Notes: a model not told the origin generated them from the letters alone. A stretch of DNA of 64,000 nucleotides from Kitasatospora sp. NBC_01250 (GCF_036226465.1 NZ_CP108476.1:1984001-2048000), one strand, 5' to 3'; shown: positions 1 through 12,527, numbered from the stretch's first letter. Program-made: numbers and translations.

Positions 1-515
1 CTGTTGAGCAGCAGCCGGTACTCGCGCAGGCCCAGCGAGCGGAACGCGTCGTCGGCCAGGATGATCAGCTCGGCGTCCAGCGCGGGGTCCTCGGCGCCCA
101 GCGCCTCGGCGCCGACCTGGGAGAACTGCCGGTAACGGCCCTTCTGCGGCCGCTCGTAGCGGTAGAAGTTGCCCGAGTACCAGACCTTGACCGGCAGGTT
201 GCCGAGCTTGTGCAGGTTGCCCTCGAGCACCGCGCGGACCACCGAGGCGGTGCCCTCGGGACGCAGCGCGAGGTCCTCCTTGCCGCGCTTGGTGAGGGTG
301 AACATCTCCTTGGTGACGATGTCGGTGGACTCACCGACGCCGCGGGAGAAGAGCTTGACGTCCTCGAAGACCGGGGTCTCGATGTAGCCGTAGCCGGCCC
401 GGCGCAGCGGTGCGGCCAGCGCCTGGCGCACGGCCAGGAAGGTCGCGGAGCTGGGCGGCAGCAGGTCGTAGGTGCCCTTGGGGGCGGTGAAGGTGCTCAA
501 CTGGTCTTCCGTCAC
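1..515 (-). CDS. hisS: Histidyl-tRNA synthetase (partial, N-terminal part)
   Basis: Cytoplasmic class II aminoacyl-tRNA synthetase that charges tRNA-His. Only the first ~171 residues are inside the window; the rest runs off the left edge. Visible family landmarks are [12 protein letters not shown] near residue 10, LRPEGTA at 84-90 and a motif-2-like segment [14 protein letters not shown] at 118-131, which in HisS contacts ATP and histidine. The start chosen is the GTG at 515, because it overlaps the TGA of the upstream metallo-hydrolase gene as GTGA. That 4-nt overlap predicts translational coupling between the two genes. The identity is firm; the C-terminal anticodon-binding domain cannot be seen. 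Confidence 0.95.
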   Translation of the reverse strand, partial: MTEDQLSTFTAPKGTYDLLPPSSATFLAVRQALAAPLRRAGYGYIETPVFEDVKLFSRGVGESTDIVTKEMFTLTKRGKEDLALRPEGTASVVRAVLEGNLHKLGNLPVKVWYSGNFYRYERPQKGRYRQFSQVGAEALGAEDPALDAELIILADDAFRSLGLREYRLLLN

Positions 516-1234
516 ATTCCTCGTCGCACGGCCGCGGGAGCTGCGCCGCCCGCCTGGGGGATCGCCCCCGCCGCTTGCCTGAGGTAGGGGTTGGTGGCGC
601 GCTCGCGGCCGATGGTGGTCTGGGTGCCGTGGCCGGACAGGACCACGGTGGCGTCGTCGAGGGGCAGGCACACCCGGGCCAGCGAGCGCATGATCGCGTC
701 GTGGTCGCCGCCGGGCAGGTCCGTGCGCCCGATGGAGCCGGCGAAGAGCAGGTCGCCCGAGAAGAGAACCGGCGGGATCTCTTCGGTGGCAGGCGTCCGG
801 AACGTCACCGACCCCTTGGTATGGCCGGGCGCGTGGTCGACGGTGAGCTCGAGGCCGGCCAGCTCCAGCACCGAGCCGTCGGTCAGCTCCCGCACGTCGT
901 CCGGCTCGCCGATGGTCAGCTCGCCCAGCAGCTGCGCGCCGAGCGAGCGGCCCAGCGCCTTCTCCGGGTCGGTCAGCATGAACCGGTCGTCGGGGTGGAT
1001 CCAGGCCGGCACGCCCTTGGCGCCGCAGATCGGCATCACCGAGGCCACGTGGTCGATGTGGCCGTGGGTGAGCACCACCGCGACCGGCTTCAGCCGGTGC
1101 TCGCGGATCATCGCCTCGACACCCTCGGTGGCGTCCATCCCCGGGTCGACGATCACGCACTCCTCGCCGGCGGCCGGCGCCACGAGGTAGCAGTTGGTGC
1201 CCCACGCTCCGGCGGGAAATCCGGCGATGAACAC
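512..1234 (-). CDS. MBL-fold metallo-hydrolase (glyoxalase II-like)
   Basis: 240-residue metallo-beta-lactamase-fold hydrolase with a dinuclear metal site. The signature HxHxDH is THGHIDH (H57, H59, D61, H62); further ligands are H138 in [10 protein letters not shown]161 in FSGDLLF and a histidine in LSGHG. Length and motif order fit the short glyoxalase II-like (hydroxyacylglutathione hydrolase-like) subgroup, but glutathione is absent from most actinomycetes, so the substrate may be a mycothiol conjugate or another thioester (inference). The start is GTG at 1234. The gene ends in a GTGA overlap with hisS, a pairing I recall from Streptomyces chromosomes. Its substrate is not predictable from sequence. 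Confidence 0.85.
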   Translation of the reverse strand: MFIAGFPAGAWGTNCYLVAPAAGEECVIVDPGMDATEGVEAMIREHRLKPVAVVLTHGHIDHVASVMPICGAKGVPAWIHPDDRFMLTDPEKALGRSLGAQLLGELTIGEPDDVRELTDGSVLELAGLELTVDHAPGHTKGSVTFRTPATEEIPPVLFSGDLLFAGSIGRTDLPGGDHDAIMRSLARVCLPLDDATVVLSGHGTQTTIGRERATNPYLRQAAGAIPQAGGAAPAAVRRGM

Positions 1235-1487
1235 GGCAGTCCTTCTCAGGCGGGGGTCGGCGGGATCGTTCGGGTGGCTCTGCAGGTCGGGCGGAAGAGT
1301 CTCCCGGTGCAGCCTACCGGCGGTAAGGGGTCGGTAGCGAACCAGATCCCCCCTCGGCGGGCCGCCCTGCTACGTCCATCGGGCCACTTGACCGCGTGCT
1401 TACAGACAAGGTCCCTACACTTGGCGGCCGGTGGATGCGATGATCCCCCGAACATCCACATTCGGTGCGATAGAGGAGACACGGCCG

Positions 1488-2297
1488 GTGGTCAGCAGCG
1501 AACAGCGGCGACGGCAGCTCGCCCGCGAGAAGTACGAGCGGCAGCAGAAGAACCGCGCCGAGGCCGTGGCCAAGGCCAAGCGCCGCAACGCCATTCTCGG
1601 TGCCGCACTGGCCGTGGTGGTGCTCGCGGCCGGCGGTGCCTGGGCGGGCGGTGCGTTCAAGTCCGACGCCAAGAAGACCGACGCGCAGTCGGCACCCAGC
1701 CAGCCGGCCACCGCGCCGGCGGCCAGCCCGGTGGCGGTCAAGGGCTGCAGCACCCCGGCGGCGGGCTCGCCGAACGGCAAGCAGTGGAAGACCGAGCCGG
1801 CCATGTCGGTGGACACCAACGCCAAGTACGACGTCACGCTGAACACCAGCTGCGGCGCCGTGAACCTGGAGCTGGACCCGTCCAAGGCCCCGCACACGGT
1901 CAACTCCTTTGTCTTCCTGGCCGGTCAGAACTACTTCGACCACACCAAGTGCCACCGCCTGACCACCCAGGGCATCTACGTCCTGCAGTGCGGCGACCCC
2001 ACCGGCACCGGCAGCGGCACCCCCGGCTACTCGTTCACGGACGAGAACCTGAGCGGCGCCACCTACCCGGCCGGCACCGTGGCGATGGCCAACGCGGGCG
2101 CGAACACCAACGGCAGCCAGTTCTTCCTGGTCTACAAGGACACCCAGCTGCCGCCCAGCTACACCCCGTTCGGCAAGATCACCGGCGGTATGGACGTGCT
2201 GAACAACATCGCCGCCGGCGGTGTCCAGGGCGGTGGCGGCGACGGTGCGCCGAACGCGAACGTCGTGCTCAACTCGGTGACCGCGACCAAGGCCTGA
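1488..2297 (+). CDS. Membrane-anchored cyclophilin-type peptidyl-prolyl cis-trans isomerase
   Basis: Protein-folding catalyst that isomerises X-Pro bonds, probably facing outside the membrane. A charged cytoplasmic N-terminus (about residues 1-33) is followed by one membrane segment (about 35-53), an Ala/Pro-rich linker and a cyclophilin domain (about 112-265). Cyclophilin hallmarks are CHRL (H156, R157), QCGD (168-171) and NTNGSQFFL (207-215). The start is GTG 1488 because GAGGAG at 1473-1478 is correctly spaced; an in-frame upstream ATG at 1431 lacks this support. It is a single-gene unit facing away from the hisS pair. Confidence 0.9.
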   Translation: MVSSEQRRRQLAREKYERQQKNRAEAVAKAKRRNAILGAALAVVVLAAGGAWAGGAFKSDAKKTDAQSAPSQPATAPAASPVAVKGCSTPAAGSPNGKQWKTEPAMSVDTNAKYDVTLNTSCGAVNLELDPSKAPHTVNSFVFLAGQNYFDHTKCHRLTTQGIYVLQCGDPTGTGSGTPGYSFTDENLSGATYPAGTVAMANAGANTNGSQFFLVYKDTQLPPSYTPFGKITGGMDVLNNIAAGGVQGGGGDGAPNANVVLNSVTATKA

Positions 2298-2539
2298 CCG
2301 GTGTCGTGAGCCCGAAGCGATCGGCGCGTGAATTGGCCCGGCCCGGATGCGGACAGCACCGGGCCTGGTCGCCTATGTTGCTGTTGTATAGGGTGCCCTG
2401 ACCCGCTCGCCGTCACCCTCGGCAGCCGAACCGATCGGGCGGGCGGGGACGGCGGACCATCGGTCCGCCGCACATTCAACTGTGGACGACGGATCCGCAC
2501 CACCGAGCCGTGGGCGAACCGTCATGTGGAGGAGGCGCT

Positions 2540-3769
2540 GTGAGCAGCGACCCGTGGGGCCGTGTCGACGAGCAGGGGACCGTCTACGTCAGGACCGCCG
2601 AGGGCGAACGCGTCGTCGGCTCCTGGCAGGCGGGCTCCCCCGAGGAGGCTCTCGCCTACTTCGAGCGCAAGTACCAGGGTCTGGCGGCCGAGATCGGCCT
2701 GCTGGAGCACCGGGTGCGCAAGACGGACCTGGCCGCCAAGGAGGCGCAGACCGCGCTGGACCACCTGCGCGCCCAGGTGACCGAGGCGCACGCGGTCGGC
2801 GACCTGGCCGCGCTCGCCCACCGGCTGGACACCCTGGCCGGCGAGATCGAGTCGCGCCAGGTGGAGCGGAAGGCGGCTCGCGCCAAGGCGGCCGACGAGA
2901 CCCGCACGGCCAAGGAGGCACTGGTCGCCGAGGCCGAGCAGCTCGCCGAGTCCACCCAGTGGCGGGAGGCCGGCGACCGGCTGCGCGCGCTGGTGGACAT
3001 CTGGAAGGGCCTGCCGCGGCTGGACCGCAAGAGCGACGACGAGCTGTGGCACCGGTTCTCGCACGCCCGGTCGGTCTTCTCCAAGCACCGCAAGGCGCAC
3101 TTCGCGGCACTGGACGCCGAGCGCGACCAGGCCCGGGCGGTCAAGGAGCGGCTGGTCGCCGAGGCCGAGTCGCTGTCGGACTCGACCGACTGGGGTGACA
3201 CCGCCGCCCGCTACCGCGACCTGATGGCGCAGTGGAAGGCCGCGGGCCGCGCCCAGCGCGACGCCGAGGACGAGCTGTGGGCGCGGTTCCGCGGCGCCCA
3301 GGACGTCTTCTTCCAGGCCCGCTCGGCGATCTTCACCGAGCGCGACGCCGAGCAGGGTGAGAACCAGAAGCTCAAGGAGGCCCTGCTGCTGGAGGCCGAG
3401 GCGATCCTGCCGATCACCGACCTCAAGGCGGCCAAGGCGGCGCTGCGCGAGGTCAACGAGCGCTGGGAGGCGATCGGCCACGTGCCGCGCGACGCCCGGC
3501 CGAAGCTGGACGCCCGGCTGAACACGGTCGAGCGGGCCATCCGCGAGGCCGAGGAGGCCGAGTGGCAGCGCTCCAACCCGGAGGCCAAGGCCCGCGCGGC
3601 CGGCATGACCGGGCTGCTGCAGGGCGCGGTCGACAAGCTCAAGGCCGACCTGGACAAGGCCCGCGCGGCCGGCAACGAGGCCAAGGCCAAGAAGCTGGAG
3701 AACGAGCTGGCCGGCCGCCAGGCGCTGCTGGACCAGGCGCTGAAGAGCCTGGAGGAGTTCAGCGGCTGA
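2540..3769 (+). CDS. DUF349 domain protein
   Basis: 409-residue soluble, highly charged and mostly helical protein. After an N-terminal segment and a coiled-coil region there are three DUF349-type units, each with a W-(R/K) stretch and a DELWxRF-like or related turn (for example SDDELWHRFSHA and AEDELWARFRGA). DUF349 proteins have no established enzymatic role that I can state. No membrane segment or signal peptide is seen. GTG 2540 is chosen for the strong GGAGGAGG at 2528-2535; an in-frame upstream start at 2510 would bury that site. A 17-bp terminator follows. Function unknown. Confidence 0.85.
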   Translation: MSSDPWGRVDEQGTVYVRTAEGERVVGSWQAGSPEEALAYFERKYQGLAAEIGLLEHRVRKTDLAAKEAQTALDHLRAQVTEAHAVGDLAALAHRLDTLAGEIESRQVERKAARAKAADETRTAKEALVAEAEQLAESTQWREAGDRLRALVDIWKGLPRLDRKSDDELWHRFSHARSVFSKHRKAHFAALDAERDQARAVKERLVAEAESLSDSTDWGDTAARYRDLMAQWKAAGRAQRDAEDELWARFRGAQDVFFQARSAIFTERDAEQGENQKLKEALLLEAEAILPITDLKAAKAALREVNERWEAIGHVPRDARPKLDARLNTVERAIREAEEAEWQRSNPEAKARAAGMTGLLQGAVDKLKADLDKARAAGNEAKAKKLENELAGRQALLDQALKSLEEFSG

Positions 3770-3785
3770 TCCGCCGCCGACACGG

Positions 3786-3823
3786 GAGGGGCCCCGCCGT
3801 TCGACTGAACGGCGGGGCCCCTC
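3786..3823. terminator. Bidirectional intrinsic terminator between the DUF349 gene and relA
   Basis: Perfect 17-bp inverted repeat (3786-3802 with 3807-3823) around a GACT loop. It lies between two convergent genes and so can end transcription from both sides. No U-tract is present, as is common in GC-rich actinomycetes. Confidence 0.85.
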
Positions 3824-3832
3824 TCGCATGGA

Positions 3833-6304
<2,472 letters not shown>

Positions 6305-6387
6305 AGACACTCCTCGGTACGCACCGGTTGAACCTTCATGGTACCGAGCGTGACCCGCGGGTGTTCCGCCGCCCGTGCCTGACATGC

Positions 6388-6423
6388 CGGGAGCGGTGAC
6401 CGCACAGGCGGTCACCGCTCCCG
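6388..6423 (-). terminator. Intrinsic hairpin between apt and relA
   Basis: Perfect 16-bp inverted repeat (6388-6403 with 6408-6423) with an ACAG loop in the gap after apt. It suggests that relA transcripts mostly start separately from apt. Confidence 0.75.
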
Positions 6424-6456
6424 AAGCCGTCCGGCGCTCGTGCCCGAGCGCGCCGC

Positions 6457-7008
6457 TCACACCGTGATCAGCGTCTCCAGCGGAGCACCGGCCAGGTGGG
6501 TGGAGAGCCGCTCGCGGCCGTCCAGGAAGCCCAGCTCCATCAGCACCACCACGCCCACCAGCGTCGCCCCGGCGCGCTGCACCAGGTCGAGCGAGGCCGC
6601 GATGGTGCCGCCGGTGGCCAGCACGTCGTCCACCACCAGCACCCGCTCACCGGGCGCGAAGGCGTCGCACTGCACCTCCAGGGTGGCCGAGCCGTACTCC
6701 AGGTCGTAGGACTGCTCGAAGACCTCGCCGGGCAGCTTGCCCTTCTTGCGGATCGGCACGAAGCCGAGCCCGGCGGCGAACGCCGCCGGGGCCGCGAGCA
6801 CGAACCCGCGTGCCTCCAGGCCCACCACCTTGGTCGCGCCCAGCTCCCGCGCCCGGTCCGCCAGCGCCCGGGTGAGCGCGGCGAACGCCTCGGCGTCGGC
6901 CAGCAGCGGGGCGATGTCCTTGAACAGCACCCCGGGCTTCGGGTAGTCGGGCACGTCCTTGATCCGGCTGTTGAGCAGCTCGGTCAAGGCGGTGTCAGCG
7001 GAGGTCAC
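6457..7008 (-). CDS. apt: Adenine phosphoribosyltransferase
   Basis: Purine-salvage enzyme converting adenine and PRPP to AMP and pyrophosphate. The 183-residue product has the PRPP-binding motif [13 protein letters not shown] (about 123-135), the N-terminal [12 protein letters not shown] stretch (21-32) and the GLEARGF segment (63-69) typical of Apt. GTG 7008 is chosen because AAAGGA lies five bases upstream (7014-7019). The gene follows secF after 16 bp, so it probably belongs to the yajC-secD-secF-apt transcript. A hairpin follows. Confidence 0.95.
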   Translation of the reverse strand: MTSADTALTELLNSRIKDVPDYPKPGVLFKDIAPLLADAEAFAALTRALADRARELGATKVVGLEARGFVLAAPAAFAAGLGFVPIRKKGKLPGEVFEQSYDLEYGSATLEVQCDAFAPGERVLVVDDVLATGGTIAASLDLVQRAGATLVGVVVLMELGFLDGRERLSTHLAGAPLETLITV

Positions 7009-7024
7009 AGGAGTCCTTTGGTCG

Positions 7025-8161
7025 TCAGTGCTTGCCGGACGGTCGGCCCTTGCCGCGGGCGCGACTGACCGGCTGGTTGCGCTGTCCGACCATACCCGCC
7101 GCGACGCCGGCCGCCTGACCCTGCGCCGACTCGTCGTCAGCGTCGTCCAGCGGCGCCTCGCCCGCCTCGGCGGCCTTGGCCGCCGCCTTGGCGTCGGCCG
7201 AGCGCCGCTGCGCGACCCGCTTGGCCAGCGCCCGCATCTCCGGGGTCTGCTCCTTGAGCTGCGCGAGCAGCGGGGTGGCGACGCAGATCGAGGAGTAGGC
7301 ACCGGCGGAGAGGCCGATGAAGAGGGCCAGCGAGATGTCGTTCAGGGTGCCGGCGCCGAGCAGGCCGCCACCGATGAACAGCAGCGCCGCGACCGGCAGC
7401 AGGGCGACCACGGTGGTGTTGATCGACCGGACCAGGGTCTGGTTGAGGCCCGCGTTGGCCGCCTCGCTGTAGGTGAGCTTGTTCTGCTTCTCGATGCCCT
7501 TGGTGTTCTCGCGCACGGTGTCGAAGACGACGACCGTGTCGTAGAGCGAGTAACCGAGGATCGTCAGGAAGCCGATCACCGTACCCGGGCTGACCTCGAA
7601 GCCGACCAGGGCGTAGACACCGATGGTGATCACCAGGTCGTGGAGCAGCGCGACCAGGGCGGCCAGCGCCATCCGCCACTCGAAGGCGATCGCCAGGTAG
7701 GCGGTGACCAGGATCATGAAGATGACCAGGCCGGTGAGCGCCTTCTGGGAGATCTGGTGGCCCCAGCTCGGGCCGACCACCTGGGCGTTGATGTTCGCCT
7801 CGGGGATCGACAGGTCACTGGCGAGCTTCTGGGTGACCTCGGCCGAGGGGATCTTCTCGTTGGCGCTGACCTGGATCCGGATCTGACCGTCACCGGTGGA
7901 CTGCACCTGCGGGGTCGAGTCACCGACGATCTTGTTGACCGAGTCCTGCGCCTGGCTGATCGTCAGGCCGGGCTTCTTGACCGTGTAGACCGAGCCGCCC
8001 TTGAACTCGATGCTCAGGTTGAGGCCGACCACGGTCAGGCCGAACAGCGCCGCGGCGGCGATCACCGCGGAGATGCTGTACCAGAGCTTGCGCCGGCCGA
8101 CGAAGTCGAAGCTGACCTCGCCCTGGTAGAGACGGTGGCCGAGGTTGCTGAAGCGTGACAC
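7025..8161 (-). CDS. secF: Protein translocase subunit SecF
   Basis: Inner-membrane component of the SecDF accessory complex that uses the proton gradient to pull exported proteins out of the SecYEG channel. The 378-residue product has an N-terminal membrane segment (about 29-47), an external domain starting with IEFKGGSVY (about 51-59) and a C-terminal cluster of membrane helices, the usual six-helix SecF layout. The cytoplasmic tail is long and charged (about 330-378). The GTG start at 8161 lies four bases after the secD stop, so the two are tightly coupled. Confidence 0.96.
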   Translation of the reverse strand: MSRFSNLGHRLYQGEVSFDFVGRRKLWYSISAVIAAAALFGLTVVGLNLSIEFKGGSVYTVKKPGLTISQAQDSVNKIVGDSTPQVQSTGDGQIRIQVSANEKIPSAEVTQKLASDLSIPEANINAQVVGPSWGHQISQKALTGLVIFMILVTAYLAIAFEWRMALAALVALLHDLVITIGVYALVGFEVSPGTVIGFLTILGYSLYDTVVVFDTVRENTKGIEKQNKLTYSEAANAGLNQTLVRSINTTVVALLPVAALLFIGGGLLGAGTLNDISLALFIGLSAGAYSSICVATPLLAQLKEQTPEMRALAKRVAQRRSADAKAAAKAAEAGEAPLDDADDESAQGQAAGVAAGMVGQRNQPVSRARGKGRPSGKH

Positions 8162-8165
8162 GACG

Positions 8166-10049
8166 TCAGGCCTCCTTGACGGCGGCGGAGGTGGCGGGGC
8201 GACGGCGGCCGCCGCGCACCGGCGGGCGGGCGCCCAGACGCTTCGGGTCCAGGCCGGACCACGGGTGGCCGCTGGCGAAGAACTTGCGGCGGGCCAGCAG
8301 CGTGATCATCGGCTTGGTGAAGAGGAAGATCACCACGACGTCGAGCACCGTGGTCAGACCCAGCGTGAACGCGAAGCCCTGGACCTTGCCGACCGAGCAG
8401 ATGTACAGCACCGCGGCACAGAGCAGCGACACGAAGTCGGAGACCAGGATGGTGCGCCGGGCCCGCGGCCAGGCGCGCTGCACGGCCGGACGCAGCTGGG
8501 CACCCTCACGGACCTCGTCGCGGATGCGCTCGAAGTACACGATGAAGGAGTCGGCGGTGATACCGATCGCCACGATCGCACCGCAGACGGCCGGCAGGTT
8601 CAGCGCGAAGCCGATGCTGGCACCGAGCAGGCACATGATCGTGTAGGTCAGGATCGAGGAGACCACCAGACCGGCGATCGAGACCAGGCCCAGGCCGCGG
8701 TAGTAGATCAGCGAGTAGAGGACGACCAGCGCCAGGCCGATCGCACCGGCCAGCAGACCGGCGTGCAGCTGGTCACCGCCCAACTGCGGGCTGACGGTGG
8801 TGACGTCGCTCTGGTTGAAGCTCAGCGGCAGCGCGCCGAAGCTCAGCACGTTGGCCAGGCTGGTGGCGTCGTCCTGGCTGAAGCTGCCGTTGATCACCGC
8901 GTTGCCGCCGGTGATCGACTGGCTGACCATGGGGTGCGAGACGACCTGGCCGTCCAGCACGATGGCGAACTGGTTGGCCGGCGACTGCTGGGCGGCCAGG
9001 GCACCGGTGGTGGAGGCGAACGCCTTGGAGCCGGCGTCGTTGAAGGAGAGCTGCACCTGCCAGCCGGCGGCCTGCTGGGTGTCGAAGCCGGCCGTGGCCT
9101 TGGTGACGTCCTGGCCCTTGACCTGGACCGGGCCGAGCGCGAACTTGTACCAGCCGTTGCCACCGGTGGCGAGCTTCTCCTTGTCGTAGGAGCACGCGAC
9201 GGTGTTCTTGGTCGGGTCGGCCTGCTGGTAGTCGATCCGCTGGGTCGGGTTCGAGCAGTCCAGCGCGGTGAACTGCTGCGCCAGGTCCGGCGGCACGGTG
9301 CCCGAGGTCAGCGCGGCCGAGATGTCGGCCGGGGCGGTCGGCACGGGCGGGAGCGCGGAGGCAGGGGCGGAGGGGCTGCCGGAGGCCGCGGCGCCGCTGG
9401 GCGGCGTGGCGGCACCGGAGGCGCCGGCGCTCGGCGTACCGCTCGGGTCGGCGGCCAGCAGGCCCTCGGAGAGCGCCTTGCCGGCCTTGCTGGCGCTGGC
9501 GGAGGCGCTGGGCGTGCCCGCACCGGCGCTGGGCGAACCGGCGCTGGCGCTGGCAGCGGTCGAACCGCTGGCGGAGGCGGAGGCACCGGCCGACGGGCTG
9601 GCCGAACCGCTGGCGCTCGGCTGCGCGCTCGGGCTGGCGGGGGGCAGGGTCACACCGGTGGGCGCTTCGGCCAGCACCGGGCGGAAGTACAGCTTGGCCG
9701 TGGTACCGACCTGCTTGGCAGCCTGCGCGCTGTTCGTGCCCTTGGGGATGTCAACGATGATGTTGTCGTTGCCCTGGGTCTGAACCTCGGCCTCGGAGAC
9801 ACCGAAAGCGTTGACGCGCTTCTGGATGATCCCGACCGCGATGTCCATGTTGGACTGGTTGATCGCGGCCTTGTCCTGCGAGGAGGCGGTCAGCGTGATG
9901 CTGGTGCCACCGGCGAGATCGATCCCGAGGCGAGGCGTCTTGTGGCCTGTCCCGAACATGAGGGCGACCAGTCCGACGGTGACCACCAGGATCAGGGCCA
10001 GCGCCCTTCCTGGATAACCGTCGCGCGGACGCGACTTGGGTGCTGCCAC
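8166..10049 (-). CDS. secD: Protein translocase subunit SecD
   Basis: Partner of SecF in post-initiation protein export. It has an N-terminal membrane segment (about 16-33), the conserved LGIDLAGGTSITL stretch (41-53), a large external domain and a C-terminal bundle of membrane helices including an AIVAIGITADSFIVYFERIRDE-type segment. Unusual here is a roughly 105-residue Ala/Ser/Pro/Gly-rich insert (about 135-240) in the external part. The start is uncertain: GTG 10049 has GGAGA about ten bases upstream, while ATG 10073 has no clear ribosome site. Expected length from GTG is 627 residues. Confidence 0.95.
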   Translation of the reverse strand: MAAPKSRPRDGYPGRALALILVVTVGLVALMFGTGHKTPRLGIDLAGGTSITLTASSQDKAAINQSNMDIAVGIIQKRVNAFGVSEAEVQTQGNDNIIVDIPKGTNSAQAAKQVGTTAKLYFRPVLAEAPTGVTLPPASPSAQPSASGSASPSAGASASASGSTAASASAGSPSAGAGTPSASASASKAGKALSEGLLAADPSGTPSAGASGAATPPSGAAASGSPSAPASALPPVPTAPADISAALTSGTVPPDLAQQFTALDCSNPTQRIDYQQADPTKNTVACSYDKEKLATGGNGWYKFALGPVQVKGQDVTKATAGFDTQQAAGWQVQLSFNDAGSKAFASTTGALAAQQSPANQFAIVLDGQVVSHPMVSQSITGGNAVINGSFSQDDATSLANVLSFGALPLSFNQSDVTTVSPQLGGDQLHAGLLAGAIGLALVVLYSLIYYRGLGLVSIAGLVVSSILTYTIMCLLGASIGFALNLPAVCGAIVAIGITADSFIVYFERIRDEVREGAQLRPAVQRAWPRARRTILVSDFVSLLCAAVLYICSVGKVQGFAFTLGLTTVLDVVVIFLFTKPMITLLARRKFFASGHPWSGLDPKRLGARPPVRGGRRRPATSAAVKEA

Positions 10050-10160
10050 CTTGCTCGTTTCTCCCTGTCCCATGCCGCTGGCCCAGCGCCGCCAGCCCGC
10101 ACTGAGGCAGGAGGCGGCGCTGACCGCGGACAACCGTGAAAGTGCTGCAGACCGTCCGTG

Positions 10161-10580
10161 CTACTTGGCTGCGGGCTTGTCGCCGTCGGCCTTCGCCAGG
10201 CTGATGCTCTCCTGCTCGCGCGCGTCCTCGAGGGAGTCGGCCTCGATGGCGTCGATCTCCTCGACGGACTCGTCATCGGCGAGCTCGACGGACTCGTCCT
10301 CCTCGGGACGGCCGTTGATGATCTCGTCGTACTCCTGCGGGTCGATCACCGCGGCGATCGCGCTCTTGGCGAAGTGGGCCACCACGCCGGGAGCGATCTC
10401 CAGCTCCACGGTGCTGTCGTTGATCGACTTGACCTGCGCGTACATGCCGCCGATGGTGCGCACCGCCGAGCCCGGCTCCATGGCCGACTGCATCTGCTGG
10501 GCCTGCGCCTGCCGCTTCTTCTGCGATCGGAACATCAGGAAGATCGCGGCGATCGGGAGGAGAAGAATGATGAGTTGCAC
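10161..10580 (-). CDS. yajC: Preprotein translocase subunit YajC
   Basis: Small single-pass membrane protein of the SecDF-YajC complex, 139 residues. It begins with a hydrophobic helix (about 2-18) followed by a basic RSQKKRQAQ stretch and the family core VRTIGGMYAQVKSI (about 40-53) and GVVAHFAKSAIAAV (about 64-77). The C-terminal third is acidic and poorly conserved. The start is GTG 10580, with AAGGA about eleven bases upstream. It heads the yajC-secD-secF(-apt) unit. Confidence 0.92.
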   Translation of the reverse strand: MQLIILLLPIAAIFLMFRSQKKRQAQAQQMQSAMEPGSAVRTIGGMYAQVKSINDSTVELEIAPGVVAHFAKSAIAAVIDPQEYDEIINGRPEEDESVELADDESVEEIDAIEADSLEDAREQESISLAKADGDKPAAK

Positions 10581-10741
10581 AGCAGCAAGGTCCTTAAACA
10601 GGCCATCCGATAAACGGCCAGTGGCGATGGTCGACCCGGCAGGTGAGACGGGACGGTCCGGCGAAGTCTAGGAGACCCGCTCTGATCGGACAACGCCAAG
10701 CATCGCATCCTGCCGCCGAAGGTGGCGAGTCCCCGACACGG

Positions 10742-11857
10742 TCAGTCCTCGGCGGATTCCTGCGCACCCGGTCCGGAGACCGGTTCGGACGCGAAGAAGT
10801 TCTGCTGCCCCGGCACTCCCGAGCGGCCGGACTGCGACTGCGGCGGCGGGGTCAGGCCCAGGTGCTGCCAGGCCGCCGCGGTGGCGATCCGCCCGCGCGG
10901 GGTGCGGGCCAGCAGGCCCTCGCGGACCAGGAACGGCTCGGCGACCTCCTCGACCGTCTCGGACTCCTCCCCCACCGCGACGGCCAGCGTGGACAGGCCC
11001 ACCGGGCCGCCGCCGAACAGCCGCAGCAGCGCGTCCAGCACCGCCCGGTCCAACCGGTCCAGACCACGCTCGTCCACCTCGTAGACCGCGAGGGCCTTGG
11101 CGGCGATCTGCCGGGTGATCCGCCCGTCGTGCTCCACCTGCGCGTAGTCGCGCACCCGGCGCAGCAGCCGGTTGGCGATGCGCGGCGTGCCCCGGGAGCG
11201 TCCGGCGATCTCGGCGGCGCCGACCGGATCGATCTCCACGTCCAGGAGCGCGGCCGACCGGTGCACCACCCGCTCCAGCTCGGCGGGCGCGTAGAACTCC
11301 ATGTGCCCGGTGAAGCCGAAACGGTCGCGCAGCGGCGGCGGCAGCAGTCCGGCCCGGGTGGTGGCGCCGACCAGGGTGAAGGGCGGCAGCTCCAGCGGGA
11401 TCGCGGTGGCGCCCGGACCCTTGCCGACGATCACGTCGACCCGGAAGTCCTCCATCGCCATGTAGAGCATCTCCTCGGCGGGCCGCGACATCCGGTGGAT
11501 CTCGTCGAGGAAGAGCACCTCGCCCTCGGTCAGCGAGGAGAGGATCGCGGCCAGGTCGCCGGCGTGCTGGATGGCCGGGCCCGAGGTGATCCGGATCGGC
11601 GCGTTCAGCTCGGCCGCGATGATCATCGACAGGGTGGTCTTGCCGAGCCCGGGCGGGCCACTGAGCAGCACGTGGTCGGGCGCCGCACCGCGCTTGCGGG
11701 CGGCCCGCAGCACCAGCGAGAGCTGCTCGCGCACTCGCTCCTGGCCGATGAACTCGTCCAGCAGCTTGGGACGCAGCGCCGCCTCGACCGCCTGGTCCGC
11801 GTCGTCGGCAGCGGCTGCCACCAGCCGGCCTTCGGGATCGGAGTCGTACGGGCTCAT
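10742..11857 (-). CDS. ruvB: Holliday junction branch-migration helicase RuvB
   Basis: AAA+ motor of the RuvAB complex that drives branch migration of Holliday junctions. In the 371-residue product the Walker A motif GPPGLGKTT is at 67-75 and Walker [10 protein letters not shown] at 115-123; a winged-helix DNA-binding domain occupies the C-terminal end. ATG 11857 is chosen because GGAG lies nine bases upstream; a TTG at 11872 is a weaker in-frame option. ruvB is the last gene of the ruvC-ruvA-ruvB set, 55 bp after ruvA. Confidence 0.96.
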   Translation of the reverse strand: MSPYDSDPEGRLVAAAADDADQAVEAALRPKLLDEFIGQERVREQLSLVLRAARKRGAAPDHVLLSGPPGLGKTTLSMIIAAELNAPIRITSGPAIQHAGDLAAILSSLTEGEVLFLDEIHRMSRPAEEMLYMAMEDFRVDVIVGKGPGATAIPLELPPFTLVGATTRAGLLPPPLRDRFGFTGHMEFYAPAELERVVHRSAALLDVEIDPVGAAEIAGRSRGTPRIANRLLRRVRDYAQVEHDGRITRQIAAKALAVYEVDERGLDRLDRAVLDALLRLFGGGPVGLSTLAVAVGEESETVEEVAEPFLVREGLLARTPRGRIATAAAWQHLGLTPPPQSQSGRSGVPGQQNFFASEPVSGPGAQESAED

Positions 11858-11912
11858 CAGGGCGGGCTCCAAGTCGACAAAGTGACGAGTCGTCAGGGGG
11901 ATAAGGGGACGG

Positions 11913-12527
11913 TCAGCGGGTGCGGTTCAGGCTGCGCAGCGCGGCCTTGAGCAGCGCACCGACGTCGGTGCGCGGCTGCGCCTCGGCCTCCGGCGTGACC
12001 GCGAGCACCGCCTCGTCCGCCTCGCGCGGCGCGTAGCCGAGGCCGACCAGGGCCGCGTGCAGCTGCTCGCTCCACGGCGCGGGGCCGGCGGCGGCCGGTT
12101 GCTGCGCGGGGACCACGGTGCCGTGCGGGTGGCCGAGCTTGTCCTTGTACTCCAGCAGCAGCTTGGCCGCCTTGGCCTTGCCGATGCCGGGCACCTTGAT
12201 CAGGGCCCGCTCGTCCCCGCCGGCCACCGCGACCCGCAGCGCCTCGGGGCTGTGCACCCCGAGCATCGCCTGCGCCAGCCGCGGTCCGACCCCGGGGGCG
12301 GCCTGCAGCACCTCGAAGGTGGCCCGCTCGTCCTCGTCCGCGAAGCCGTAGAGGGTCAGCGAGTCCTCCCGGACCACCAGCGAGGTGGCCAGCCTGGCCG
12401 GCTCGCCGAGGCGCAGCGCGGCCAGCGTGTTCGGGGTGCACTGCAGCGCGAGCCCCACGCCGCCCACCTCGACGACGGCACTGCCGGGGGCGAGGGCGGC
12501 AACCGGGCCCTGGACGAAGGCGATCAC
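11913..12527 (-). CDS. ruvA: Holliday junction DNA-binding protein RuvA
   Basis: Tetrameric Holliday-junction binder that loads RuvB. The 204-residue product has the N-terminal OB fold (about 1-62), two helix-hairpin-helix motifs ([11 protein letters not shown] near 79-89 and [13 protein letters not shown] near 113-125) and a flexible linker before the RuvB-interacting C-terminal domain (about 155-204). The GTG start overlaps the ruvC stop as GTGA (12524-12527), so translation is coupled. Confidence 0.96.
   Translation of the reverse strand: MIAFVQGPVAALAPGSAVVEVGGVGLALQCTPNTLAALRLGEPARLATSLVVREDSLTLYGFADEDERATFEVLQAAPGVGPRLAQAMLGVHSPEALRVAVAGGDERALIKVPGIGKAKAAKLLLEYKDKLGHPHGTVVPAQQPAAAGPAPWSEQLHAALVGLGYAPREADEAVLAVTPEAEAQPRTDVGALLKAALRSLNRTR

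Noticed and set aside
1388..1421. Promoter TTGACC ... TACACT before the cyclophilin gene
   Set aside because: The spacer is 22 bases, too long for a normal promoter.
1431..1487. Upstream ATG as cyclophilin start
   Set aside because: The GTG at 1488 has a well-placed GAGGAG at 1473-1478, whereas the upstream codons have no ribosome site.
2335..2365. Terminator after the cyclophilin gene
   Set aside because: Only a 7-bp stem with a 17-base loop; too weak to report as a terminator.
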